A stretch of 42,165 nt of DNA from Candidatus Rokuibacteriota bacterium (GTDB taxonomy: Bacteria > Methylomirabilota > Methylomirabilia > Rokubacteriales > CSP1-6): NCBI GenBank assembly GCA_003221615.1, contig QHSQ01000034.1, positions 1-42,165 on the forward strand, written 5' to 3'. The notes below the pieces were generated by a model. The model saw only the letters and a program-made list of their open reading frames with translations. It was not told the DNA's origin and ran no database searches. Positions 7,984 through 15,276 of this stretch are shown in pieces. A program made the position numbers and the translations under genes. Every line of letters begins with the position of its first letter. Within the stretch, counting starts at the first letter, position 1.

Positions 7984-9027
7984 ATGACAGACAAAACGAT
8001 CCGCGTAGGGTTCGTCGGCGCCGGCGCTAATTCACGCAAGCATCACATTCCCAAGCTCTGCGCTCAGCCCGGGGTGGAGCTGGCGGCGGTGGCAAACCGG
8101 ACGAAAGCATCGGGCGAACAGGCCGCGAAGGAGTTCGGCATCGCGCGCGTCTACGGCGATTGGCGTGAGCTCGTCCGGGCCCCGGACATCGACGCGGTCT
8201 GCATCGGCACCTGGCCCAACACCCACTGCGAGATCACGCGGGCGGTTCTCGAGCAGGGCAAGCACGTGCTCTGCGAGGCGCGCATGGCCATGAACGTCGC
8301 CGAGGCGCGAAGCATGTTCGAGGCCGCGCGCCGAGCGCCCCAGCTGGTCAAGCAGCTCGTCCCGGCGCCGAACACCCTGGAAGTGGATTCGACGCTCCAG
8401 AAGGTCCTGACCGAGGGGTATGTCGGCGAAGTGCTCGCCGTCGAGATCCAGGCCAACCAGGGACGCTTCGTCGACACCGAGGAGCCGCTCCACTGGCGGC
8501 AGGACGCCGTGCTCAGCGGCCTCAACGTCATGACCATGGGCATCTGGTACGAAGCGCTGATGCGATGGCTCGGTCCGGCGCGCCGGGTCAACGCGCTGAC
8601 CAAGATCGCGGTGCCGCGGCGCAAGGACGCGAGCGGCGCGTGGCAGGAAGTGCGCGTGCCCGATCACGTCGAGATCCTGGCGACGCTCGATCGCGGCGCG
8701 GTGGCGCATATGCGCTTCAGCACAGTGACGGCGCTCGCGCCGCCCAGCGAGGTGTGGATCTTCGGCACCGAAGGGACGCTCCGGCTCGAGTCCGACGCCA
8801 GGCGGCTCTCGGGCGGCCGGCGCGGGGACAAGGCGCTCTCCGAGATCCCGATTCCGGCCGAGCGCCGGATCGGCTGGCGCGTCGAGGAAGAGTTCATCAA
8901 CGCGATCCGCGGCAAGGAGAAGGTCTCGCGCACGACCTTCGAGGACGGCGTGCGCTACATGGAATTCACCGAGGCCGTGTGGAAGAGCGCCGCCGGCGGC
9001 CAGGCGGTCGACGTCGCCGAGCTTTGA
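7984..9027 (+). CDS. Gfo/Idh/MocA family NAD(P)-dependent oxidoreductase
   Basis: The 347-residue protein has an N-terminal Rossmann fold (IRVGFVGAGANSRKHHIPKL; GxGxxx at residues 12-17) and a C-terminal alpha/beta domain with EVWIFGTEGTLRLE and EEFINAIRGKEKVSRTTFEDG, as in glucose-fructose oxidoreductase and inositol dehydrogenase relatives. The family oxidises or reduces sugar and cyclitol carbonyls with NAD(P). The conserved EKP motif, whose Lys helps catalysis, is replaced by E98-A99-R100 (HVLCEARMAM). This suggests a changed catalytic role or a binding function. No ribosome-binding site is evident before ATG 7984. The gene stands alone on the plus strand. Confidence 0.87.
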   Translation: MTDKTIRVGFVGAGANSRKHHIPKLCAQPGVELAAVANRTKASGEQAAKEFGIARVYGDWRELVRAPDIDAVCIGTWPNTHCEITRAVLEQGKHVLCEARMAMNVAEARSMFEAARRAPQLVKQLVPAPNTLEVDSTLQKVLTEGYVGEVLAVEIQANQGRFVDTEEPLHWRQDAVLSGLNVMTMGIWYEALMRWLGPARRVNALTKIAVPRRKDASGAWQEVRVPDHVEILATLDRGAVAHMRFSTVTALAPPSEVWIFGTEGTLRLESDARRLSGGRRGDKALSEIPIPAERRIGWRVEEEFINAIRGKEKVSRTTFEDGVRYMEFTEAVWKSAAGGQAVDVAEL

Positions 9028-9034
9028 GGACCTC

Positions 9035-9223
9035 CTAGCGGTCCTTCGTCAGCACGCGGACCGCCACGACGACGACGGCGCCGACCAGCAGCGCCAGCCC
9101 GGCGAACAGGAGCGCCGCCGTCAGCGGGCTCATGGGCGCCTCGCGCAGCGGGCCGCCATGGTCGGCGGCCGCGGGGGTCGTGGCGAGGAGCGTCAGCAGC
9201 GCTGAGAGCAGAGCGACCTGCAT
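9035..9223 (-). CDS. Small membrane protein (62 aa)
   Basis: I do not recognise this protein. It has a cleavable-looking signal sequence (residues 1-21, ending ATTPAAADH), a short Gly/Pro-rich loop, and one strong transmembrane helix (about 34-56, LTAALLFAGLALLVGAVVVV), ending in a Lys/Arg tail. That predicts a single-span inner-membrane protein with a short outside segment. GAGGG lies directly before the ATG. It follows the DinB-like gene by 39 bases and could be the last gene of that operon. A TAGACT box 7 bases before the start would alternatively give a leaderless transcript. Confidence 0.55.
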   Translation of the reverse strand: MQVALLSALLTLLATTPAAADHGGPLREAPMSPLTAALLFAGLALLVGAVVVVAVRVLTKDR

Positions 9224-9262
9224 GCCCTCGAGTCTACCGGGTGACCGCCAGAAGCGCGCCGA

Positions 9263-9736
9263 TCACCCGCCGGTCTTCGCCGCCGCCTGAAGCTCGCGGA
9301 CGTGCTCGGTCCAGTGGCGCGCCAGCACTTCCAGCCGCTGCCGCCCCGTTATCGTTTCGCCGTTGGTGCGACGGAAGCACGGCTTGTCGAGGTGAGTCGA
9401 GTTGCGCGCGGCCTGCACGAGCCGCGCGTGCGCCTGCCGGAGCTGAGCGAGGAGCTCGTCGAAGCTCTCGTGCGCGTGGAGCCGCCGGCACACCTCGTTG
9501 ATCACGTCGGCGTCCGCCGGCAGGGGCCAGGGAGGACCGCCGAGAGCCGCGGCCTGAATACCCCAGGCGGTCGCATCGTGGAAATAGATGAAGTGCATCA
9601 GAATGTCGCGCGCCTGCCAGCGATCGACCTTGGCGCTGGTCGTCCGGCCCGCGCCGTCGAAATACCCGAGGGTTTCTTTCACCACGCGATCGAGCTCGGC
9701 CAGGAGCGCTTCGTTCGAGGGCGGCGACGTACTCAT
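9263..9736 (-). CDS. DinB / maleylpyruvate-isomerase-like helical bundle protein
   Basis: The 157-residue product fits the DinB/YfiT-like four-helix bundle superfamily. Typical features are an opening helix with LLAELDRVVKETLGYFDG, the segment WQARDILMHFIYFHDATAW carrying the first metal-type His, and a closing HWTEHVRELQ helix with two more His. Members are metal-binding and often act as thiol-dependent transferases or isomerases using mycothiol or bacillithiol. It begins 13 bases after the stop of the HpaB-type gene and is probably cotranscribed with the sulfur-carrier operon. A thiol-linked role would fit that context but is not shown by the sequence. Confidence 0.65.
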   Translation of the reverse strand: MSTSPPSNEALLAELDRVVKETLGYFDGAGRTTSAKVDRWQARDILMHFIYFHDATAWGIQAAALGGPPWPLPADADVINEVCRRLHAHESFDELLAQLRQAHARLVQAARNSTHLDKPCFRRTNGETITGRQRLEVLARHWTEHVRELQAAAKTGG

Positions 9737-9749
9737 CTCACGGCTCCAT

Positions 9750-11294
9750 TCAGCGGCGCTTCTTGAGGAAGAGATTGATGTCGTCCGGCGTGACCAGATC
9801 GGGCGCGGTCCAGCCCTCGAGATCGTACTCGGCCATGCACTGCTCGGCGAATCCCTTGAACTGGGCGGCGCGGCCGCTGTCCTGTGCCATCTGCCACGCG
9901 ATCAGGCGAACGGTCTCGGGGGCGCCCGCGTAGTTGCGCTCGTAGAGCTCGTGACGGCCACCGAACTCGGTGCCCACCGCGTCCCACAGGAGCTTCATGA
10001 GCTTGATCCGCTCCACCGCGTCGGTCCCGTCGGAGCCGCGTAGATACTTGTCGAGATACGGCCGCAGCGCCGGCGTCTTGAAGTCGACCGCGTGTGAGTT
10101 GAGGTAGATCAGCCCGCTGGCCAGGATGCCCTCGGTGAGCTCCTTGATCCGCGGGTACGCGACCGGCGCGAACACGCGGTAGGCCTGGGCCGACTCCGGA
10201 TTCGGCAAGACCGTCGCGCCGGCCCACGCAATCGGATTGCGCGCCATCGCGTCGGTCAGCCCCCAGAAGAGGTTGCGCCACGCGATCACCTCGCCGACCG
10301 TCGCCTGCACGTTCTTCGTGTCGGTCGAGCCGACGGCGTCGACCGCCTTGAGCATCAGCCCGGCGATGAAGTCGAGCTTCACGGCCAGGCGCGTGCAGCC
10401 GTGGAACATGGCGCGGGCGAAGAAGCCCGAGCCCTGGAAGAACGTGTTCGATTTCTGCACGTTCTCGTAGACGAACACGTTCTCCCACGGAACCAGCGCG
10501 TGATCGAGGACCAGGATCGCGTCGTTCTCGTCCATCCGGCTCGAGAGGGGATAGTCGAACGGGCTGCCCATCACCTCCGCCGTCATCGTGTAGGATGGGC
10601 GACAGATCAGCTTCACGCCCGGCGTGTTCATCGAGGCGATGAAGACCGCGCCGAACTCCTTGGTCTTGATCAGCGTGGTCGACGGGTGGGCGATGAAGTT
10701 CGCGTGAGTCAGCGCCGAGCCGGTCGCGACGACCTTCGCGCCGCTGACGATCAGCCCGGCGTCGGTCTCCTTCTCCACGTGCACGTACACGTCAGCGACC
10801 TCGTCGGGGGGACGGTGCCGATCGACCGGCGGCTGGACGAGGGCGTGGTTCAGGAAGAGCACCCGCTCCTGCGCCGCGCGATACCACCGCCGCGCGTTGT
10901 CCTGATACGGCGCGTAGAAGTCGGCGTTGGCGCCGAGCGTCGCCAGGAACGCGGCCTTGTAGTCCGGCGAGCGGCCCATCCAGCCGTAGCTCAGGCGCGA
11001 CCATCCGGCGATCGCGTCGCGCGCCGCGACCAGATCGTCGGCGCTCGCCGGCGCGCGGAAGTACCGATGCGTGTAGCCGCCCGAACCGGTATCGGTCGGG
11101 CAGGTCAGCTCGGCATGCGTGGCTGGATCGTGGAGCGCGTCATAGAGCCTTGCCAGCATCCGGGCCGGATTGCGAAAGGCCGGATGCGTCGTGACGTCCT
11201 CGACGCGCTCGCCGTAGATCCAGATCTCGCGGCCGTCACGGAGGCTTTCCAGGAACTCCTTGCCGGTCAACGGCCGCGCGATACCACTGCTCAT
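9750..11294 (-). CDS. hpaB: HpaB-type 4-hydroxyphenylacetate 3-monooxygenase (oxygenase component)
   Basis: The 514-residue protein matches the HpaB family in length and pattern: [23 protein letters not shown] at the N terminus, [40 protein letters not shown] in the central barrel, and [12 protein letters not shown]. HpaB enzymes use FADH2 supplied by a reductase to hydroxylate phenolic rings; relatives act on chlorophenols and other aromatics. No HpaC-type reductase lies in the window. GAGGAGG precedes the ATG. The gene sits 52 bases after an LLM oxidoreductase gene within a same-strand run beginning at 16742, so it may act in the same pathway. The true substrate is unknown. Confidence 0.88.
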   Translation of the reverse strand: MSSGIARPLTGKEFLESLRDGREIWIYGERVEDVTTHPAFRNPARMLARLYDALHDPATHAELTCPTDTGSGGYTHRYFRAPASADDLVAARDAIAGWSRLSYGWMGRSPDYKAAFLATLGANADFYAPYQDNARRWYRAAQERVLFLNHALVQPPVDRHRPPDEVADVYVHVEKETDAGLIVSGAKVVATGSALTHANFIAHPSTTLIKTKEFGAVFIASMNTPGVKLICRPSYTMTAEVMGSPFDYPLSSRMDENDAILVLDHALVPWENVFVYENVQKSNTFFQGSGFFARAMFHGCTRLAVKLDFIAGLMLKAVDAVGSTDTKNVQATVGEVIAWRNLFWGLTDAMARNPIAWAGATVLPNPESAQAYRVFAPVAYPRIKELTEGILASGLIYLNSHAVDFKTPALRPYLDKYLRGSDGTDAVERIKLMKLLWDAVGTEFGGRHELYERNYAGAPETVRLIAWQMAQDSGRAAQFKGFAEQCMAEYDLEGWTAPDLVTPDDINLFLKKRR

Positions 11295-11346
11295 ACGACC
11301 TCCTCGGGCGGTTCCTACCGCGCTCTCGGCGGCGACGGCCGCCCTC

Positions 11347-12234
11347 TCAGGCGGCCACCGCCGGGCGCACCTTGGTGGCCACCAGGTCGAGCAGCTCCAG
11401 CATGCGCCCGAGGTCGTCCCGCCGAAAGTCGACCATCAGATGAGCAAGACCGATCCGATGATACTCGCCGAAGAGATCGGTGACCGCCTGCGTCCCTTGC
11501 CGGACCAGGTCGTCGCTGAGCGCGAGCCGCAGCGAGATCGTGATCGACGACCACGGGCGCTTGGCCGCATCGGCGGCGGCGCGCAGGCGCGCGATGCGGT
11601 CGCGCATCTCGGCCGGCGTCTTGCCCGACGCGTGCCAGCCGTCGCCGAGCTCGATGACCCGGCGAAACGCGCCCGCGCTGTCGCCGCCGACCCAGATTGG
11701 CGGATGCGGCTTCTGCACCGGCTTCGGGGCGAAGCCGATGTCGTCGAAACGGTAGAACTCGCCGTTGAAGGCCGGGCGGTCCGAGGTCCACAGCTCCTTG
11801 AAGACCCGGAGCATCTCGTCGGCCTGGCGGCCGCGCGCATGAAACGGCGCGCCGAGGATCTCGATCTCCTGCTTCCACCAGCCCACGCCGACGCCGCAGA
11901 TCAGGCGCCCGTTGGAGAGCGTGTCGATCGTGGTCAGCATCTTGGCCATGAGCACGGGATGACGGTGGCCGAGGACGAACACCGAGGCCCCGAGGCGCGC
12001 CGTGGTCGTGCACATCGCGGCCGCCGCGAGCAGGGTGACGGGCTCGAGGTATGGCTTCTCCGGAGGATGCGGAAACCTCCCGCCGGGGTAGCCGGAGGAC
12101 GTGTAGGGGAAGACGACGTGGTCGCTCACCCACAGAGAGACCATCCCGTGCGCTTCGGCCTGGCGGGCAAAGGTGACGAGCGCATCGCGCGTGGCGACGG
12201 GGCCCTGCATCGGAAGCTGGCAGCCGATGTCCAT
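11347..12234 (-). CDS. LLM class flavin/F420-dependent oxidoreductase
   Basis: The 295-residue protein shows the compact luciferase-like fold of the F420-associated LLM subgroup: [65 protein letters not shown] and [17 protein letters not shown]. It most resembles actinobacterial-type F420-dependent oxidoreductases, though FMN use cannot be excluded. AAAGGAG precedes the ATG at 12234. It follows the TusA-MetE fusion gene by 68 bases and precedes hpaB by 52 bases on the same strand. Two consecutive flavin-type oxygenases downstream of sulfur-transfer genes suggest oxidative breakdown of an imported compound. Confidence 0.86.
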   Translation of the reverse strand: MDIGCQLPMQGPVATRDALVTFARQAEAHGMVSLWVSDHVVFPYTSSGYPGGRFPHPPEKPYLEPVTLLAAAAMCTTTARLGASVFVLGHRHPVLMAKMLTTIDTLSNGRLICGVGVGWWKQEIEILGAPFHARGRQADEMLRVFKELWTSDRPAFNGEFYRFDDIGFAPKPVQKPHPPIWVGGDSAGAFRRVIELGDGWHASGKTPAEMRDRIARLRAAADAAKRPWSSITISLRLALSDDLVRQGTQAVTDLFGEYHRIGLAHLMVDFRRDDLGRMLELLDLVATKVRPAVAA

Positions 12235-12302
12235 GGTCGCTCCTTTCAGACTCCCGTGATCCTAGTGGTTCTCGGCTGCCGAGACAATCGGTGGTCGGCG
12301 GG

Positions 12303-13826
12303 TCACCCGCGCCGCACGAGCTCGGCGGCTTCGACGATGGCCCGCAGCTTGGCCTCGGCGACTTGAGCCGAGGCGACCGGATTGTCGGCGAAGGTCGCGA
12401 AGCCGCAATCGGGCGTGAGCAGCACGCGGTCCGGGCCGAAGAGCTTGACGGCGCGGCGTGCGCGATCGGCGATCTCCTCGATCGGCTCGATGCGCTCGTG
12501 CTTCTGGTTGACGACGCCGACGCCCACGCGGATGTCGCGGGGCAGATCGGCGAGGACGTCCAGCTCACCGGCGCGCGGCGTGCAGAGCTCGAGGAACAAC
12601 GTGCCGACGTCGAGCGAGGACAGGAGCGAGACCAGCGGCCGGTAGTCGCCCGCCAGCGCCGCTTCCTCGTTGCGCGTCCAGTTGCCCCGGCACACGTGCA
12701 GCGCCAGCCGCGCCCGCGGCAGTCCGGCCACCACCCGGTTGATCAGGTCGCGCGCGAGCTGGAGCTCGCGGTCGGCGTCGCCCTTCTCGCTGAGCGCCCC
12801 GCACATGAAGCTGCGCGTGTTCTTGGCCCCTGTGTAGACGACTTCGGCGAGCACGGGCTCGTCGACCTGCACCAGCGACACGCCGGCGGCTAGCAGGAAG
12901 TGGAGCTCCTCGCGCAGAACCCGCACGACGTCGTCGGCCAGATGCTCGCGCGAGCGATAGACGCGATCCGAGAGGCACTCGAGCCACATCAGGCGCGTGA
13001 GGAGGTAAGGCCCGGGCAGCGCGATCTTCACCGGCTTGTCGGTCAGCGTGCGCAGGAACGCGTGCTCGTGGCCGGCCAGCGGCCGGCCCCGGCCGAGGGG
13101 CCCGAAGAGCGCGGGATGACGCACCTCGGAAGCCGGCACGTCGAGCGAGCGCATCTCGCGCTCGAACTTCTCGGGGTCGTCGACGAGCGGGAGGAGGTCC
13201 GTGAGCGGGATGAGCTGACAGTTGTCGAGCCGCCCGCCCACGAAGCTCGCGTAGTTGTCGCGCCGCTGCTCGCCGTCTGAGACGACGTCGACGCCCGCGC
13301 GGACCTGAGCGTCGACGGCCAGGCGCGCGGCATCGTCGCCGGTCGCCTCGAACGCGGCTTCGCCCAGACGGCCTTCGAGGTGGTCGTGGATCGCCTGCAG
13401 CATCCAGCGCGGGCGCGGCCAGCTCCCGATGCCCATCACCGACAGCGAGCGCACGGTGGGAGCCGCCGACGGCGCCGGCAGCGCGGTCGGGATCGTGACG
13501 GCGACCGGCTGGCGTGTGACGGGCGCGAGCGCCGCCGCGCTCACGCGCCTGGTGGATTGCCGTTCGGCCAGCTTTCCCTTGCAGACGAGAAAGCTGCGCT
13601 CCTTGCCGCGCCGGACGAAGGACACGAGCTCGTTGCCGGTCATCCGGCACCAGGCCGGGAAATCCTCCTCCACGGAGATCTCGGTGGAACGAAATTCAAG
13701 GAGCTGGCCGCGCTCCATCGGATCAATGTGCTGGCGGATCAGGAGAAGGAGCCCGTTGCCGCAATCCAGATCGCCGCCGTCGAAGCTCGCGTCGGCGTCG
13801 AGCTGGTGTCGGTCAACGGGCTCCAT
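12303..13826 (-). CDS. TusA-like domain fused to MetE-core zinc methyltransferase
   Basis: The 507-residue protein joins two families. Residues 4-82 form a TusA-like sulfur carrier, with C22 in GDLDCGNGLL at the TusA sulfur-carrying position and a second conserved Cys, C60, in FPAWCRMTGNEL. After a Pro/Ala linker, residues 126-507 match the C-terminal catalytic half of cobalamin-independent methionine synthase (MetE core): GIGSWPRP, VVSDGEQ, QVDEPVLAEV. All four zinc ligands are present: H377 and C379 (LHVCRGN), E413 (FLELC) and C474 (TPDCG). The zinc site activates a thiol for methyl transfer. GGAGGAG precedes ATG 13826. A stand-alone TusA and a DsrE gene lie directly upstream, so the carrier may present a thiol or persulfide to the zinc site; this is inference. 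Confidence 0.85.
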   Translation of the reverse strand: MEPVDRHQLDADASFDGGDLDCGNGLLLLIRQHIDPMERGQLLEFRSTEISVEEDFPAWCRMTGNELVSFVRRGKERSFLVCKGKLAERQSTRRVSAAALAPVTRQPVAVTIPTALPAPSAAPTVRSLSVMGIGSWPRPRWMLQAIHDHLEGRLGEAAFEATGDDAARLAVDAQVRAGVDVVSDGEQRRDNYASFVGGRLDNCQLIPLTDLLPLVDDPEKFEREMRSLDVPASEVRHPALFGPLGRGRPLAGHEHAFLRTLTDKPVKIALPGPYLLTRLMWLECLSDRVYRSREHLADDVVRVLREELHFLLAAGVSLVQVDEPVLAEVVYTGAKNTRSFMCGALSEKGDADRELQLARDLINRVVAGLPRARLALHVCRGNWTRNEEAALAGDYRPLVSLLSSLDVGTLFLELCTPRAGELDVLADLPRDIRVGVGVVNQKHERIEPIEEIADRARRAVKLFGPDRVLLTPDCGFATFADNPVASAQVAEAKLRAIVEAAELVRRG

Positions 13827-13867
13827 CGGTCAGGCTCCTCCCCGCGGGTCGGTGACCCCGGAATCAC

Positions 13868-14230
13868 TCAGTAGCTGACGCAGGGGCTGCCCTCGGACAG
13901 GAACTCGACGAGCTTCGCGCCGCCGACGATTGCGGCGCCGGCCACGAGGTTGTTCTCGTCGAGCTTGCGCTTCTTGAAGCACGGCGAGCAGACGTAGATC
14001 GTGCCGCCGGCCTTGGCGAAGTTGTCCATCAGCTCGCGGAGCGGGGCGAAGCCTTCTTCGCGGATATCGTCGGCGTAGCCTTTCTGGGCGAGACGCACAC
14101 CTTCGACGCTCAGGAAGACCAAGGTCTCCTTGCCCGAGCCGACCGCGGCATTGGCGACCACGAAGCCGACCGTGGCCTTGTCCTGGTTGTCCTTCGCGTG
14201 AGTGAGGCTGACACAGAATCGGTTTGCCAT
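13868..14230 (-). CDS. DsrE-family sulfur-relay protein
   Basis: The 120-residue product matches the DsrE/DsrF-like family: a start of RFCVSLTHAKDNQDKATVGFVVANAA, then KETLVFLSVEGVRLAQKG, ELMDNFAKAGGTIYVCSPC and a C-terminal VEFLSEGSPCVSY. Cysteines at 6, 81, 84 and 117 are candidates for sulfur binding; C81/C84 form a CxxC pair. DsrE proteins pass persulfide sulfur to or from TusA. The ATG at 14230 follows a good AAAGGAG site and lies only 3 bases after the tusA stop. The TusA-MetE fusion follows 41 bases later. The order TusA-DsrE-TusA/MetE supports a dedicated sulfur relay in the cytoplasm. Confidence 0.85.
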   Translation of the reverse strand: MANRFCVSLTHAKDNQDKATVGFVVANAAVGSGKETLVFLSVEGVRLAQKGYADDIREEGFAPLRELMDNFAKAGGTIYVCSPCFKKRKLDENNLVAGAAIVGGAKLVEFLSEGSPCVSY

Positions 14231-14233
14231 GGC

Positions 14234-14479
14234 TCAGTTCTCCTTTCGACGGATCTGGTAGACGGGATGCTGTTCGGCGACCAGCGTGTGTCCGGTCATC
14301 CGGCACCAGGCCGGAATGTCGGCCCGCGCGCCGGGGTCGCGCGCGGTGAGCAGAAGGAGCTGCCCCGGCCGCATCGCCTCCAGGCGCGCGCGGAGCTCGA
14401 GCACGAGGTCGCCGCAGCCGAGCTCGCCCGCATCCCACCGGGCGTCGATTGCATGCGGAGCCGGCGTGCCCGGGCTCAC
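14234..14479 (-). CDS. tusA: TusA-like sulfur carrier
   Basis: The 81-residue protein resembles TusA/SirA sulfur carriers: WDAGELGCGDLVLELRARLE, then PGQLLLLTARDPGA and DIPAWCRMTGHTLV. C22 occupies the active position, but the canonical CPxP motif is CGDL. A second Cys, C59, sits in AWCRMTGH. The fused TusA domain of the downstream MetE-like gene has exactly the same two motifs, so the two domains are paralogs. The start is GTG 14479, overlapping the ATPase stop by four bases (GTGA), so it is translationally coupled to the transporter genes. This coupling links sulfur carriage with uptake of the transported compound. Confidence 0.85.
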   Translation of the reverse strand: MSPGTPAPHAIDARWDAGELGCGDLVLELRARLEAMRPGQLLLLTARDPGARADIPAWCRMTGHTLVAEQHPVYQIRRKEN

Positions 14480-15276
14480 GATTCGTTCCGCTCCCCGTTG
14501 CGTTCGTAGATCTGCTCGATGGTTCTGGTGTCCAGTTGCGACGCGGGCGCGTCTTCGACGATGCGCCCGTCTCGCAGGGCCACGATGCGATCAGCGTACG
14601 CCCGCGCGAGATGCACCTGGTGCAGGCTCGCGACGACGGCCACGCCGGCCGTCACCGCCGAGCGGAGCGATTCGAGCACGGTTGCCGAGGACTCCGGGTC
14701 GAGGCTCGCCACCGGCTCGTCGGCCAGGATGACCTTGGCGTGCTGCGCGAGCGCGCGCGCGATGGCGACGCGCTGCTGCTGGCCGCCGGACAGCTCGTCC
14801 GCGCGCGTGCCGGCCCGGTCGAGGAGGCCGACCGTGTCCAGGCATCCAAGCGCCAGCTGGCGATCGGCACGGGTGAAGCGTCGCAGGATCACGCGCCACG
14901 CCGGCACCTGGGCCAGGCGGCCGACCAGCACGTTCTCCAGCGCGGACAGCCGGCGGATCAGGTTGAACTGCTGGAAGATCAGCGCCAGCTCTCGGCGCGC
15001 CAAGCGGAGCTCGCGCGGGCTTTGCCAGATGTCGCGCCCGGCGACGTTGACCGTGCCGCGGTCGGGTCGCGTGAGCCCGGTGAGGCAGCGAAAGAGGGTG
15101 GTCTTGCCCGCGCCGCTCGGGCCGAGTACCGCGACGAACTCACCGGGCCGCACCGCGAAGGAGACCTCGGCCAGCGCCGTGACCGCCGGCGCGTAGCGCT
15201 TGGTCAGCCCCTCGGTGTAGGCGACGAGGCCGTTGCCGTTGAGCCCCTGGGCTATTCGAGCTTCCGTCGCAGCCAT
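14476..15276 (-). CDS. Phosphonate-type ABC transporter ATP-binding protein (PhnC-like)
   Basis: The 266-residue ATPase has Walker A GPSGAGKTT (52-60), the Q-loop FQQFNLI, signature LSGGQQQ (162-168), Walker B VILADEP (182-188) and a switch His in VASLHQVHLA. LTKRYAP at the start and ENVLVGRLAQVPAWR in the helical domain are typical of PhnC. It energises the membrane protein encoded just upstream, with which it overlaps by 25 bases. ATG 15276 is chosen because residues before it belong to the other frame and the ABC core starts at once. The downstream tusA overlaps its stop. Phosphonate is the family's classical substrate; related systems carry phosphite and other small anions. Confidence 0.9.
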   Translation of the reverse strand: MAATEARIAQGLNGNGLVAYTEGLTKRYAPAVTALAEVSFAVRPGEFVAVLGPSGAGKTTLFRCLTGLTRPDRGTVNVAGRDIWQSPRELRLARRELALIFQQFNLIRRLSALENVLVGRLAQVPAWRVILRRFTRADRQLALGCLDTVGLLDRAGTRADELSGGQQQRVAIARALAQHAKVILADEPVASLDPESSATVLESLRSAVTAGVAVVASLHQVHLARAYADRIVALRDGRIVEDAPASQLDTRTIEQIYERNGERNES

